Source of the DNA: an uncultured Flavihumibacter sp.
GTDB taxonomy: Bacteria > Bacteroidota > Bacteroidia > Chitinophagales > Chitinophagaceae
Assembly: GCA_902168105.1 (NCBI GenBank)
Contig: CABHOY010000075.1
Span: 186,001-250,000, forward strand
DNA: 64,000 nt
Direction of reading: 5' to 3'
Part shown: positions 47,101-54,923 of the stretch, piece by piece
Position numbering within the stretch: the first letter of the stretch is position 1
Layout of the letters: every line of letters begins with the position of its first letter
The notes under the pieces: model-generated
Database searches by the model: none
The model's input: the letters and a program-made list of their open reading frames with translations, nothing else
Told to the model about the DNA's origin: nothing
Made by a program: the position numbers and the translations under genes

Positions 47101-48498
47101 GGTACCGCGGTGTATAAACGAAAACTTGAATGGAGGTTTGATGGTAAGGATACATTATCCCGCTTATTCCTGGATCTGGGCCGCGTAGCTAACATGGCAG
47201 AAGTGACTGTGAATGGCATTAACTGCGGAGTGGCATGGACCTATCCTTATCGCGTGGATATTACGAAGGCTATACAGAATGGAATGAATGAACTTTCTGT
47301 AGCTGTGACCAATACATGGGCCAATCGACTGATCGGCGATACTGCATTGCCGGAAGCGCAGCGTATCACACATACTACGGCTCCATTAAAACTACAGAAT
47401 GCTCCTTTGCTGGAGGCCGGTTTGTTAGGGCCGGTGCAGCTGCAACACGAGAAAATAACGGCTGCAGGTGAAGTAGGTAATACCGTGATGGAAAAAATTT
47501 ACGAGGAAATAAAAACGCCTTACAAGTATGGTATGGTGATGGTGCCACCGGATGATAGCAGGAAACTGGATTGTCCGAGCATATTCCGTAAAGGGAAAAA
47601 ATGGTACATGGTGTATATCATGTATGATGGCAGGGGATACGAAACATTGCTGGCTGAAAGTAAAGACCTGTTGAACTGGAAGTTAAAAGGAAAGTTGATG
47701 TCATTTACTGATAGCACTACCTCCTGGGATGCGAATCAGAGAGCGGGATATATTTCCCTGCAGGATCATGTGTGGGGTGGCAATTACAAATGGGAGTCAT
47801 TCAATAAAAAACACTGGATGACTTATATTGGCGGTGCTCAGACGGGATATGAGCAGGGATTATTATCTGTAGGTGTAGCCAATACTACCAGAAAGATCAC
47901 AAAGGCACATGAATGGCATCGCTATGATAAACCGGTCCTGAAGGCGACAGACAGTAATGCCGGTTGGTGGGAAAATAATACTATTTACAAAAGCTCAGTT
48001 ATATGGGATAAGACGAAAACTACAGGTTATCCTTTTGTGATGTATTACAATGCTAAAGGAGACAGTCTGCATCCTAAACGTGGCAAGGAGCGTATCGGTA
48101 TGGCGGTGTCTGACGATATGGAGCATTGGAAAAGATATCTTGATCAGCCGGTGCTGGACCACTATACGGGTATCACCGGAGATGCAGTGATACAGCGTAT
48201 GCACAACGTATGGGTAATGTTTTATTTTGGCGCTTTCTGGAAGAACAGGCCTACTGCTTTTAACCGCTTTGCCTGTTCTTATGACTTGGTACACTGGTCA
48301 GACTGGCAGGGAGAAGACCTGATCAATTCTACTGAAGAATATGATGGTCGCTTTGCGCATAAATCTTTTGTCGTTTCTTACAAGGGTGTGGTCTATCATT
48401 TTTATTGCGCGGTCAATAAGAAAGACCAGCGTGGTATAGCGGTAGCAACGTCTAAAGACCTGGGCAAGAGTACACTTACTTTCACGAATGAAAAATGA
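44131..48498 (+). CDS. GH106 alpha-L-rhamnosidase fused to a GH43-like propeller
   Basis: About 1455 aa. The start at 44131 gives a good signal (MKRYFFLIIYCLCVNAGMAQ); ATG at 44122 and GTG at 44116 are in frame alternatives. Residues about 30-1100 match GH106: PWVFWYWMHASVSRAGITAD, EAGIGGAYLMPI, LQLGMHVSDGFALAGGPWI, HVDSWECGSQNW, FTAESVAPVMPGDG. They end with a beta-sandwich part (LFLDLGRVANMAEVTVNG). From about residue 1115, a second enzyme-like module follows: YEEIKTPYKYGMVMVPP, DCPSIFRKGKKWYMVYI, then WMTYIGGAQTGYE and ITGDAVIQRM. This module is a five-bladed propeller of the GH43/GH130 kind, seen elsewhere as a separate protein. GH106 cleaves alpha-L-rhamnose, including in RG-II. Confidence 0.85.
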   Translation: MKRYFFLIIYCLCVNAGMAQDRLDSVFRQPPAAAKPWVFWYWMHASVSRAGITADLEAMKEAGIGGAYLMPIKGKAKPPFINPPVEQLSPAWWDMVRFAHSEAGRLGLQLGMHVSDGFALAGGPWITPEMSMQKVVWTATTIKGNTDFNDTLTQPETNQKYYKDIAVLAFPSLPTNKQTPVVTTSQPGVNAQFLTVPGSKESFRSQDPCWVQYAYAQPFTCYAVTVCTNGNNYQSHRLSIAVSDNGVDFTPAGKLEAPRHGWQDTDAPVTHAITPVTARFFRFYYDKEGSEPGAEDLDAAKWKQRLKVSGLLLSDQPRIHQFEGKSAAVWRISPYTTTKQIADKDCIPLDKIVDLTAQLDTKGKLHWKAPAGNWTILRIGHTSTGHTNATGGAGAGLECDKFNGAAVRVQFDHWFGEAVRKIGPKLADSVLKVFHVDSWECGSQNWSSHFREEFRNRRGYDLLHYLPAMAGYPVQNTQTAEHFLHDVRNTITELVQQNFYDTLAALAHAHKCTFTAESVAPVMPGDGMQHYRSADIPMGEYWLRSPTHDKPNDMLDAISGAHIYGKQIVQAEAFTELRMRWDEYPGMLKTLADRNYALGINKLVYHVFAHNPWTDQRPGMTLDGIGLYFQRDQTWWKPGRAWVTYAQRCQALLQQGRPVADLAVFTGEEIPRRSVLPERLVSVLPGLFGDSVLNAESQRMTNRGGPLREMPMGVTASANITDPSHWVDALQGYNYDSFNKDALLRLANVKHGNIVLPGGAVYRVLVLPGALAMSPEGNLLSRETVFHLRRLLNAGATILVNGPVRSMESPDSVIMLGKEGVLEGPWRASSFDRLGLAPDLLVKELSGNRAGAIAWTHRTAPDYDIYFVSNQQELERQVNMSFRITGRLPELWNPVTGEQRMATDWTAQHGRTDLQLQLPANGAVFIVFRKVALKGVHNARNWPVLQPIGTLNGPWEVTFDTAAGGPATPVMFAELTDWSKDANPQVRYYSGTAVYKRKLEWRFDGKDTLSRLFLDLGRVANMAEVTVNGINCGVAWTYPYRVDITKAIQNGMNELSVAVTNTWANRLIGDTALPEAQRITHTTAPLKLQNAPLLEAGLLGPVQLQHEKITAAGEVGNTVMEKIYEEIKTPYKYGMVMVPPDDSRKLDCPSIFRKGKKWYMVYIMYDGRGYETLLAESKDLLNWKLKGKLMSFTDSTTSWDANQRAGYISLQDHVWGGNYKWESFNKKHWMTYIGGAQTGYEQGLLSVGVANTTRKITKAHEWHRYDKPVLKATDSNAGWWENNTIYKSSVIWDKTKTTGYPFVMYYNAKGDSLHPKRGKERIGMAVSDDMEHWKRYLDQPVLDHYTGITGDAVIQRMHNVWVMFYFGAFWKNRPTAFNRFACSYDLVHWSDWQGEDLINSTEEYDGRFAHKSFVVSYKGVVYHFYCAVNKKDQRGIAVATSKDLGKSTLTFTNEK

Positions 48499-50891
48499 TG
48501 ATGAGCCGTTTTTTTATAGCGTTTATTTCTTTTCTGTTGTACTGTACAACACTTACTGCGCAACGTGTACAGCTATTTGATGATAACTGGTTGTTCTGGC
48601 GGGGAGCTGCGCAGGGAGCAGAGGATACTTTATTTAATGATAGTGACTGGCGTAAGGTATCATTACCACATGACTGGAGTATAGAGGATCTGCCGGGAAC
48701 GGTTTCCCCTTTTAATAAAGGCGCGCTCAGTCAGGTAAGCGGTGGTTTCACTACCGGAGGCAGTGGCTGGTATCGCAAGCATTTTACAATGCCTGTTGCA
48801 CAACGTGGTAAACGTATCATCATTCAGTTTGATGGTGTGTACATGAATGCACAGTTATGGATCAATGGAAAGAAGCTGGGTAAACATCCTTATGGTTATA
48901 CATCTTTCTGGTATGACGTTACGCCATATGTGAAATTTGGTCAGCAGAACCTCCTGGTAGTGAAAGTAAGGAATGAGGGAGAGAATAGTCGTTGGTATGC
49001 GGGTTCGGGAATCTACCGTCATGTATGGCTGAAGGCGGTGGAACCGGTGCATGTAGCGCAATGGGGGACGTATATCACCACACCTGTGGTAACTAATAAC
49101 GCAGCAACAGTGCATGTCAGCACAACATTACAAAATGAAACAAAGGACGTAGTAACGGCAACGATAGTTACACGTCTGGCTGATGCAAAAGGAAAAGTAA
49201 TAGCAGAACATAAAGGACAGCAGCCGATACAAGCGGGAAAAGATACAGTATTGCAACAAGTGGTTACTGTTAAGTCGCCCGCACGCTGGTCTGTTGATGC
49301 GCCTGTATTGTATAGCGCTGTCACGCAGATATATGTAGGTGGTCAGTTGACAGATAGTATGACTACCTCATTCGGTATCCGCAGTATTACAGCGGATGCA
49401 CAAAACGGATTTCAGCTGAATGGCAAAACCATCAAATTGAAAGGAGGTTGTGTACATCACGATAACGGACCACTGGGCGCAAAGGCATATGACAGGGCCG
49501 AAGAAAGGAAAGTGGCGTTGTTAAAGGCCAGCGGTTATAACGCGATCCGCTGTTCACACAATCCGCCTTCACCCGCTTTCCTGGATGCCTGTGACAGGCT
49601 GGGAATGTTAGTGATAGATGAGGCGTTTGATATATGGAATGATGGCAAGAACCCGGAAGATTATCACCTGTACTTTGATGAATGGTGGAAGCGCGATCTG
49701 GAAAGTATGTTGTACCGCGATCGTAATCACCCGTCAATCATTATGTGGAGTACAGGTAATGAGATCCCTCATCGTGAGAAACCTGAAGTGGCGAAGGTGG
49801 CCCGTATGTTAAGCGACCATATCCGCAGTATAGATACAACACGTTTTGTCACCTGTGGCGTAAATGGGATTGCTCCTGATAAAGATGCGTTCTTATCAAC
49901 GCTGGATATTGCCGGTTATAACTATGCACGTAAAGAGTATGTAAAAGACCATGAGCGTGTGCCGCAACGTGTAATGATGGCGACAGAATCTTTTGCGATA
50001 GAAGCATATGACTATTGGATGGAAGTGACAGATCATCCCTGGGTGATCGGTGATTTTGTATGGACTGCTTTTGACTACATTGGAGAGGCTAGTATCGGAT
50101 GGCTGGGATATATGCAGCGTCAGGACTTTTATCCCTGGAACCTGGCCTATTGTGGCGATATTGATATCTGTGGTTGGAAACGGCCGCAGTCATACTATAG
50201 GGATGCGCTTTGGAAGACAGACCAGCTTTCCCTTTTTGTAAAACCTCCTACACCATCTTTTGATACCAATACCCGTAAGGTAGATTGGAGTCAATGGGAA
50301 TGGCATGATGCACGTGATAACTGGAATTGGGAAGGATATGAAGGAAAGCCACTTGAGGTGTCTGTATATACTTCTTACGGAGAGGCCGAACTATTCCTGA
50401 ATGGTGTTTCCTTAGGCCGCAAAAAGGCTGGGAGAGAGAACCGTTTTATGGCTGTGTGGCAGGTGCCATATTCTCCGGGGAAACTAACAGCAATTGGGTA
50501 TAACGGCAAACAGAAATCTCCTGCGGCTACATTAAGTACAGCCGGGAAAGCGGTGCGGCTTAAACTGACTGCCGACAAACAGCACGTCATTGCCAACGGT
50601 CAGGACCTGAGTTATGTGACTGTTGAATTGATCGATGCAGAAGGAAATAGATTGCCAAATGCGGAAGATCTTGTGAAGTTTGAAGTCACTGGGCCTGGCA
50701 CTATTGCGGGCGTAGGCAATGCCAATCCTATGAGTGTGGAAAGTAATCAGTTACCGCAGCGCAAAGTCTGGCAGGGACGGTGTCTTGCAATTATAAAATC
50801 TGAAAAGGCAGCAGGAGATATTGTCTTACGGGCTACTGTAACCGGTTTGCCATCGGCAGAAATGACCATCGCATCGGCTTTAGTGAATTAA
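48495..50891 (+). CDS. Glycoside hydrolase family 2 enzyme (beta-galactosidase-like)
   Basis: 798 aa with signal peptide (YCTTLTAQ). It has the GH2 order: sugar-binding jelly roll (about 25-190; WLFWRGAAQGAEDTLFNDSD, VSLPHDWSIEDLPG), Ig domain (190-295), TIM barrel (300-600) and C-terminal beta domains with an invasin-like segment (LTADKQHVIANGQDLSYVTV). Catalytic acid/base Glu423 in STGNEIP and nucleophile Glu498 in MMATESF are intact. It most likely removes beta-galactose or a beta-linked uronic acid from pectin side chains. The start overlaps the previous stop by 4 bp. Confidence 0.9.
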   Translation: MMMSRFFIAFISFLLYCTTLTAQRVQLFDDNWLFWRGAAQGAEDTLFNDSDWRKVSLPHDWSIEDLPGTVSPFNKGALSQVSGGFTTGGSGWYRKHFTMPVAQRGKRIIIQFDGVYMNAQLWINGKKLGKHPYGYTSFWYDVTPYVKFGQQNLLVVKVRNEGENSRWYAGSGIYRHVWLKAVEPVHVAQWGTYITTPVVTNNAATVHVSTTLQNETKDVVTATIVTRLADAKGKVIAEHKGQQPIQAGKDTVLQQVVTVKSPARWSVDAPVLYSAVTQIYVGGQLTDSMTTSFGIRSITADAQNGFQLNGKTIKLKGGCVHHDNGPLGAKAYDRAEERKVALLKASGYNAIRCSHNPPSPAFLDACDRLGMLVIDEAFDIWNDGKNPEDYHLYFDEWWKRDLESMLYRDRNHPSIIMWSTGNEIPHREKPEVAKVARMLSDHIRSIDTTRFVTCGVNGIAPDKDAFLSTLDIAGYNYARKEYVKDHERVPQRVMMATESFAIEAYDYWMEVTDHPWVIGDFVWTAFDYIGEASIGWLGYMQRQDFYPWNLAYCGDIDICGWKRPQSYYRDALWKTDQLSLFVKPPTPSFDTNTRKVDWSQWEWHDARDNWNWEGYEGKPLEVSVYTSYGEAELFLNGVSLGRKKAGRENRFMAVWQVPYSPGKLTAIGYNGKQKSPAATLSTAGKAVRLKLTADKQHVIANGQDLSYVTVELIDAEGNRLPNAEDLVKFEVTGPGTIAGVGNANPMSVESNQLPQRKVWQGRCLAIIKSEKAAGDIVLRATVTGLPSAEMTIASALVN

Positions 50892-50902
50892 GAATAATAA
50901 GG

Positions 50903-53659
50903 ATGAGAAGATATGTTACAATGTTGCTCCTGATTGCCTCTGGAAGTGTATGGGGACAGGATTTACGGGTTGTTAATCTGAGAACTGAGGGTAGGGTGGA
51001 TCCTGTAGGAGTTCCCTTCTCACCAGTATTTAGCTGGGAAATGGTTTCTTCACAGAGAGGTAGTGTGCAGACTGCTGTACAGATCATGATGGCTGAAGAT
51101 AGTACATCATGGAGAGCCGAAGATACAACTCCACGGCTTAATTATTCAGCTTCTTACATCAGCACTACAATTTTGGGTGAAGTGATGCTACACAGCTACA
51201 GGAATTACTGGCGCGTACGTATATGGGATAATCATGGCAATGTTTCAAGCTGGAGCCCCGCAGCTACTTTTACGAGAGGAATGTCTTTGGGACAGGCCCG
51301 TTGGATCGGTTATGAAGATATTCCGGATTCAATGCGTGTAGTACCGGGTGTACATAGCGGTGCGGACAAATTTTATGCGAAGCACAAAGCCCGTCAGCGT
51401 CCTGTGGTGCCATTATTTCGAAAAGAATTTACAGGCGGCGGTAACATAAAGCTTGCATTGCTCTCTATCAGTGGATTGGGGCAATATGAGGTAAGCCTGA
51501 ATGGGGAGCGGTTAGGCGACAATTTTCTGGCGCCCGGTTGGACTGATTATGAAGAAACAGTATTGTACAATACTTATGATGTAACCGATAAATTAAAGTC
51601 CGGTGAAAATGCATTGGGTGTAATTGTGGGAAATGGCTTCTTTAATGTGAACAAGGAACGTTATAAAAAACTGTCTGTTGCCTATGGAATGCCCAGGATG
51701 ATCTGTAACCTGAAGATCTTCTATACGAATGGAACAGTTAAGAATATTGTTTCGGGAGATGATTGGAAAACAGCGCCATCACCCATTACTTTTGCGAGCA
51801 TCTATGGTGGTGAGGACTATGATGCAGGACTGGAACAAAAGGGATGGGATCAGCCATCCTTTAACGATGCGCATTGGAAACGGGCTATAGTTGTAAAAGC
51901 AACTGAAAAGAGGCTTAATCCGGAGAGCGATTATCCGGTGAAGGTGATGGAAGTCTTGCCTGTAAAGACGATCACGCAGCCCCAGCCAGGTATCTATATG
52001 TATGATTTCGGTCAGAACGCATCAGGAATAGTGGAGCTAAAAGTAAAGGGAAAGAAGGGACAGACTGTTAAACTGATACCGGCTGAGTTGATCAATGCCA
52101 GCAAACTATCTAATCAAAAGGCTACAGGATCTCCCTATTATTTCTCATATACATTAAAAGGAGATGGCGAAGAAACCTGGCGGCCACGGTTCACTTATTA
52201 TGGGTTTCGCTATGTGCAAGTGGAAGGCGCCGCACCCGAAACAGCATCTAATACAGAACTACCTAAAATAACCCAACTAAGTCTTCTACACACGCGTAAT
52301 TCGGCGCCAGCCGTGGGAACTTTCTCTTGTTCGAATGATCTGTTCAATCGTATTCATACCCTGATACTGTGGGCTATTAAGAGCAATCTGCAGAGTGTTG
52401 TGACCGACTGTCCGCATAGAGAAAAGCTCAGTTGGCTGGAACAGGATTATCTGATGGGGAATTCCATGCAGTATAGTTATGACATCTCACTGCTGTACAG
52501 GAAATTACTCAATGATATGAAGGAAGCGCAGACAGATAGCGGATTGGTACCGGATATAGCACCGGAATATGTCTTCTTTGATGATAAGGGCTTTGGTTTC
52601 AGAGACTCTCCCGAATGGGGGAGCGCAAGTGTGATATTGCCCTGGCAGTTGTACAAATGGTATGGAGATAGAACGACGCTCTACAAGGCTTATCCGACGG
52701 CCAGGAAGTATGTGGAATATCTGCGATCAAGAGCGGAAAATAATATACTGTCCTATGGTCTGGGCGATTGGTATGACAATGGTCCTGAGCGCCCCGGAGT
52801 AGCACAGTTGACGCCTAAAGCACTGACTGCTACCGCTATTTATTACTATGACCTTGTGTTGCTGTCAAAAATGGCAGGTATAAATGAGGACAAGAAAGAG
52901 GAAAAAAGGCTCATTGCATTGGCGGCTGACGTGAAAGAGGCATTTAACAGGAAGTTTTTTGATCCGGCGACGAAAGTATACGCTACCGGTAGCCAGACAT
53001 CCATGGCCATGCCTTTATGTGTGGGGCTAGTGGAGGAAAAGTACCGGAAAGCGGTTTTTAATAACCTGATGGATTCAATAAAGCAAGGCGGCCTTAAGCT
53101 GACTGCTGGTGATATAGGGTTCCATTTCCTGGTACAGGCGCTTCAGGAAGGTGGCGCATCCCAGCTGCTGTTCGAGATGAATAACCGGAACGATGTGCCT
53201 GGGTATGGTTTTCAACTGGCGAAGGGTGCAACAGCATTGACTGAGTCCTGGGCAGCGCTTGAGCAGGTATCCAATAACCACCTGATGCTGGGCCACCTGA
53301 TGGAATGGTTTTATACCGGTCTTGGGGGAATAACCCAGCAGGATGCCTCTGTTGCCTATAAAGAGGTCGTTATACGGCCTGAAATAGTCGGAGACATTAC
53401 TTGGGTTAAAACTTCCTATAAATCAGTTTTTGGGGCTATTATTAGCGAATGGGAGCGTAAGGAGGGAGAGCTGACCTTTCATATAGTGATTCCTCCTAAT
53501 AGTACTGCCCTGATCAAACTGCCTTTTACGAAAGGACAGCAGGTGACTGAAAGTAGTAAAGTAGTTGATAAACAAGGAGATGCGTGGATTAAGGGGCATG
53601 AAGATGGCAGGATTGTACTTAAAGCCGGGTCTGGCGACTATAGATTTATCGTAAAGTAG
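50903..53659 (+). CDS. GH78 alpha-L-rhamnosidase
   Basis: 918 aa with signal peptide (ASGSVWGQ). The N-terminal beta domains have FSWEMVSSQRGSVQTAVQI and WRVRIWDNHGN, a DUF4962/rhamnosidase N-domain pattern. The (alpha/alpha)6 domain carries the general acid motif TDCPHREKLSWLEQ (Asp502, Glu507). It is the second GH78 of the locus and shares the same family layout as residues 35-925 of the fusion protein. It differs in sequence and lacks the sialidase tail. It removes alpha-L-rhamnose, probably from another linkage. It lies 11 bp after the GH2 gene and is the last gene before the palindrome. Confidence 0.9.
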   Translation: MRRYVTMLLLIASGSVWGQDLRVVNLRTEGRVDPVGVPFSPVFSWEMVSSQRGSVQTAVQIMMAEDSTSWRAEDTTPRLNYSASYISTTILGEVMLHSYRNYWRVRIWDNHGNVSSWSPAATFTRGMSLGQARWIGYEDIPDSMRVVPGVHSGADKFYAKHKARQRPVVPLFRKEFTGGGNIKLALLSISGLGQYEVSLNGERLGDNFLAPGWTDYEETVLYNTYDVTDKLKSGENALGVIVGNGFFNVNKERYKKLSVAYGMPRMICNLKIFYTNGTVKNIVSGDDWKTAPSPITFASIYGGEDYDAGLEQKGWDQPSFNDAHWKRAIVVKATEKRLNPESDYPVKVMEVLPVKTITQPQPGIYMYDFGQNASGIVELKVKGKKGQTVKLIPAELINASKLSNQKATGSPYYFSYTLKGDGEETWRPRFTYYGFRYVQVEGAAPETASNTELPKITQLSLLHTRNSAPAVGTFSCSNDLFNRIHTLILWAIKSNLQSVVTDCPHREKLSWLEQDYLMGNSMQYSYDISLLYRKLLNDMKEAQTDSGLVPDIAPEYVFFDDKGFGFRDSPEWGSASVILPWQLYKWYGDRTTLYKAYPTARKYVEYLRSRAENNILSYGLGDWYDNGPERPGVAQLTPKALTATAIYYYDLVLLSKMAGINEDKKEEKRLIALAADVKEAFNRKFFDPATKVYATGSQTSMAMPLCVGLVEEKYRKAVFNNLMDSIKQGGLKLTAGDIGFHFLVQALQEGGASQLLFEMNNRNDVPGYGFQLAKGATALTESWAALEQVSNNHLMLGHLMEWFYTGLGGITQQDASVAYKEVVIRPEIVGDITWVKTSYKSVFGAIISEWERKEGELTFHIVIPPNSTALIKLPFTKGQQVTESSKVVDKQGDAWIKGHEDGRIVLKAGSGDYRFIVK

Positions 53660-53702
53660 ATGCTTTAGAGAATAGTAAGACATTGATAATCAATATAACC
53701 GG

Positions 53703-53822
53703 CATACATCCTTCGATATATAGGCTTTCTACGCCGTTGTTACACCGTAGTTTCTATATCGATCGATATAGAAACTACGGTGTAACAACGGCGTAAGGGG
53801 CTTTTAGATATAGAGATGTATG
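53703..53822. repeat. Long hairpin: 66-bp perfect palindrome with imperfect outer arms
   Basis: Bases 53730-53795 are a perfect palindrome without a loop: left arm TACGCCGTTGTTACACCGTA and on to the centre TCGATCGA. The outer 27 bases on each side (53703-53729 with 53796-53822) also pair in 16 places plus 5 G-T pairs, ending in CATACATC / GATGTATG. It lies between the rhamnosidase stop and the CE8 gene. No T-tract follows, so it is not a standard terminator. Confidence 0.9.
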
Positions 53823-53843
53823 TACGTCCGAAGGAGGAAATGA

Positions 53844-53866
53844 CCGGTAACGATTGCGTAAATAAA
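53844..53866 (+). promoter_or_regulatory. Shared motif, copy 2 (candidate operator upstream of CE8)
   Basis: Core AACGATTGCGTAAATAAA preceded by CCGGT, 22 of 23 bases identical to 24076-24098. It lies 73 bp before the CE8 start, directly after the long palindrome. Confidence 0.5.
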
Positions 53867-53939
53867 GTACACCGCTTTCTTCTTCAACCGGAAGGATTTT
53901 TATAGTTTGTTCCATTACTGCATCGCTGAATTCCTTGTT

Positions 53940-54923
53940 ATGAAGAAATATATTCGTTTTATAGCTATGCCGATCTTGCTATTGCTGGTAGTCTGTGTAC
54001 ATGCACAAGACACACGTAAGCGTCTTGTGGTAGCACAGGATGGTACCGGCGATTACCGTACTATACAGGAAGCCGTAAATGCTGTGCGGGATTTTACATA
54101 TTTCCGTGTTACTATTTTTATCCGCAAGGGAATATATCATGAAAAGCTGTGCATTCCTTCCTGGAAATGCAGTATCACTCTAGAGGGGGAAGACCGGGAT
54201 AGTACCATCATTACCAACAGTGATTATTCGGGAAAGCCTTATCCGGGTAAAGATGCTTCAGGCAGGGACAAATTCGGCACATTTAACTCATATACGGTAT
54301 TGATAGAAGGCGATGATATCATTGCTGAAAACCTGACGTTTGAGAATGCAGCCGGCCCCGTAGGACAAGCAGTAGCATTGCATGTAGAAGGTGATCGCTG
54401 TATTTTCCGCAATTGCCGTTTGCTGGGTAACCAGGATACATTATATGCAGGAGGAGCTGACAGCAGGCAGTACTACAAAGACTGTTATATCACAGGTACG
54501 ACTGATTTCATATTCGGTGCAGCGACAGTCTGGTTCGAAGGCTGTATCATCCACAGTAAAAAAGATTCGTTCATTACGGCTGCTTCTACGACAAACGGAC
54601 AGACATATGGCTTAGTTTTCAGTCATTGTACATTAACAGCTGATACCAGTGCCAGGAAGGTTTATCTGGGACGTCCATGGCGTCCATATGGAGCGACGGT
54701 ATTTATGCATAGCACACTGGGATCACACATACTCCCACAGGGATGGCATAACTGGAGCAAGCCGGAAAATGAACAAACAGCCAGGTATGCAGAGTATGAG
54801 AATGTGGGTGATGGTGCAGCAAGTCGTCAACGTGTGGCCTGGTCAAAACAACTGACAGCTAAAGAAGCGAAAAATATTACACTCACTAAAGTATTTGGCA
54901 ATTGGGATCCTTTAAAGCAATAG
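53940..54923 (+). CDS. Pectin methylesterase, carbohydrate esterase family 8
   Basis: 327 aa from the start at 53940 (MKKYIRFIAMPILLLLVVCV), giving a signal peptide ending VHAQ; the ATG at 53907 is less likely. It is a right-handed beta-helix that removes methyl esters from homogalacturonan so that lyases can act. Catalytic residues are present: Asp166 in GNQDTLY, Asp189 in GTTDFIFG and Arg245 in LGRPWRPYG. The N-terminal pattern AQDGTGDYRTIQEAV is typical. The next gene begins inside its last 22 bases. It probably has its own promoter after the palindrome. Confidence 0.95.
   Translation: MKKYIRFIAMPILLLLVVCVHAQDTRKRLVVAQDGTGDYRTIQEAVNAVRDFTYFRVTIFIRKGIYHEKLCIPSWKCSITLEGEDRDSTIITNSDYSGKPYPGKDASGRDKFGTFNSYTVLIEGDDIIAENLTFENAAGPVGQAVALHVEGDRCIFRNCRLLGNQDTLYAGGADSRQYYKDCYITGTTDFIFGAATVWFEGCIIHSKKDSFITAASTTNGQTYGLVFSHCTLTADTSARKVYLGRPWRPYGATVFMHSTLGSHILPQGWHNWSKPENEQTARYAEYENVGDGAASRQRVAWSKQLTAKEAKNITLTKVFGNWDPLKQ

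Noticed and set aside
53730..53795. Long palindrome as an ordinary Rho-independent terminator
   Set aside because: There is no T-run after it and no loop, and the stem is far longer than usual terminators.
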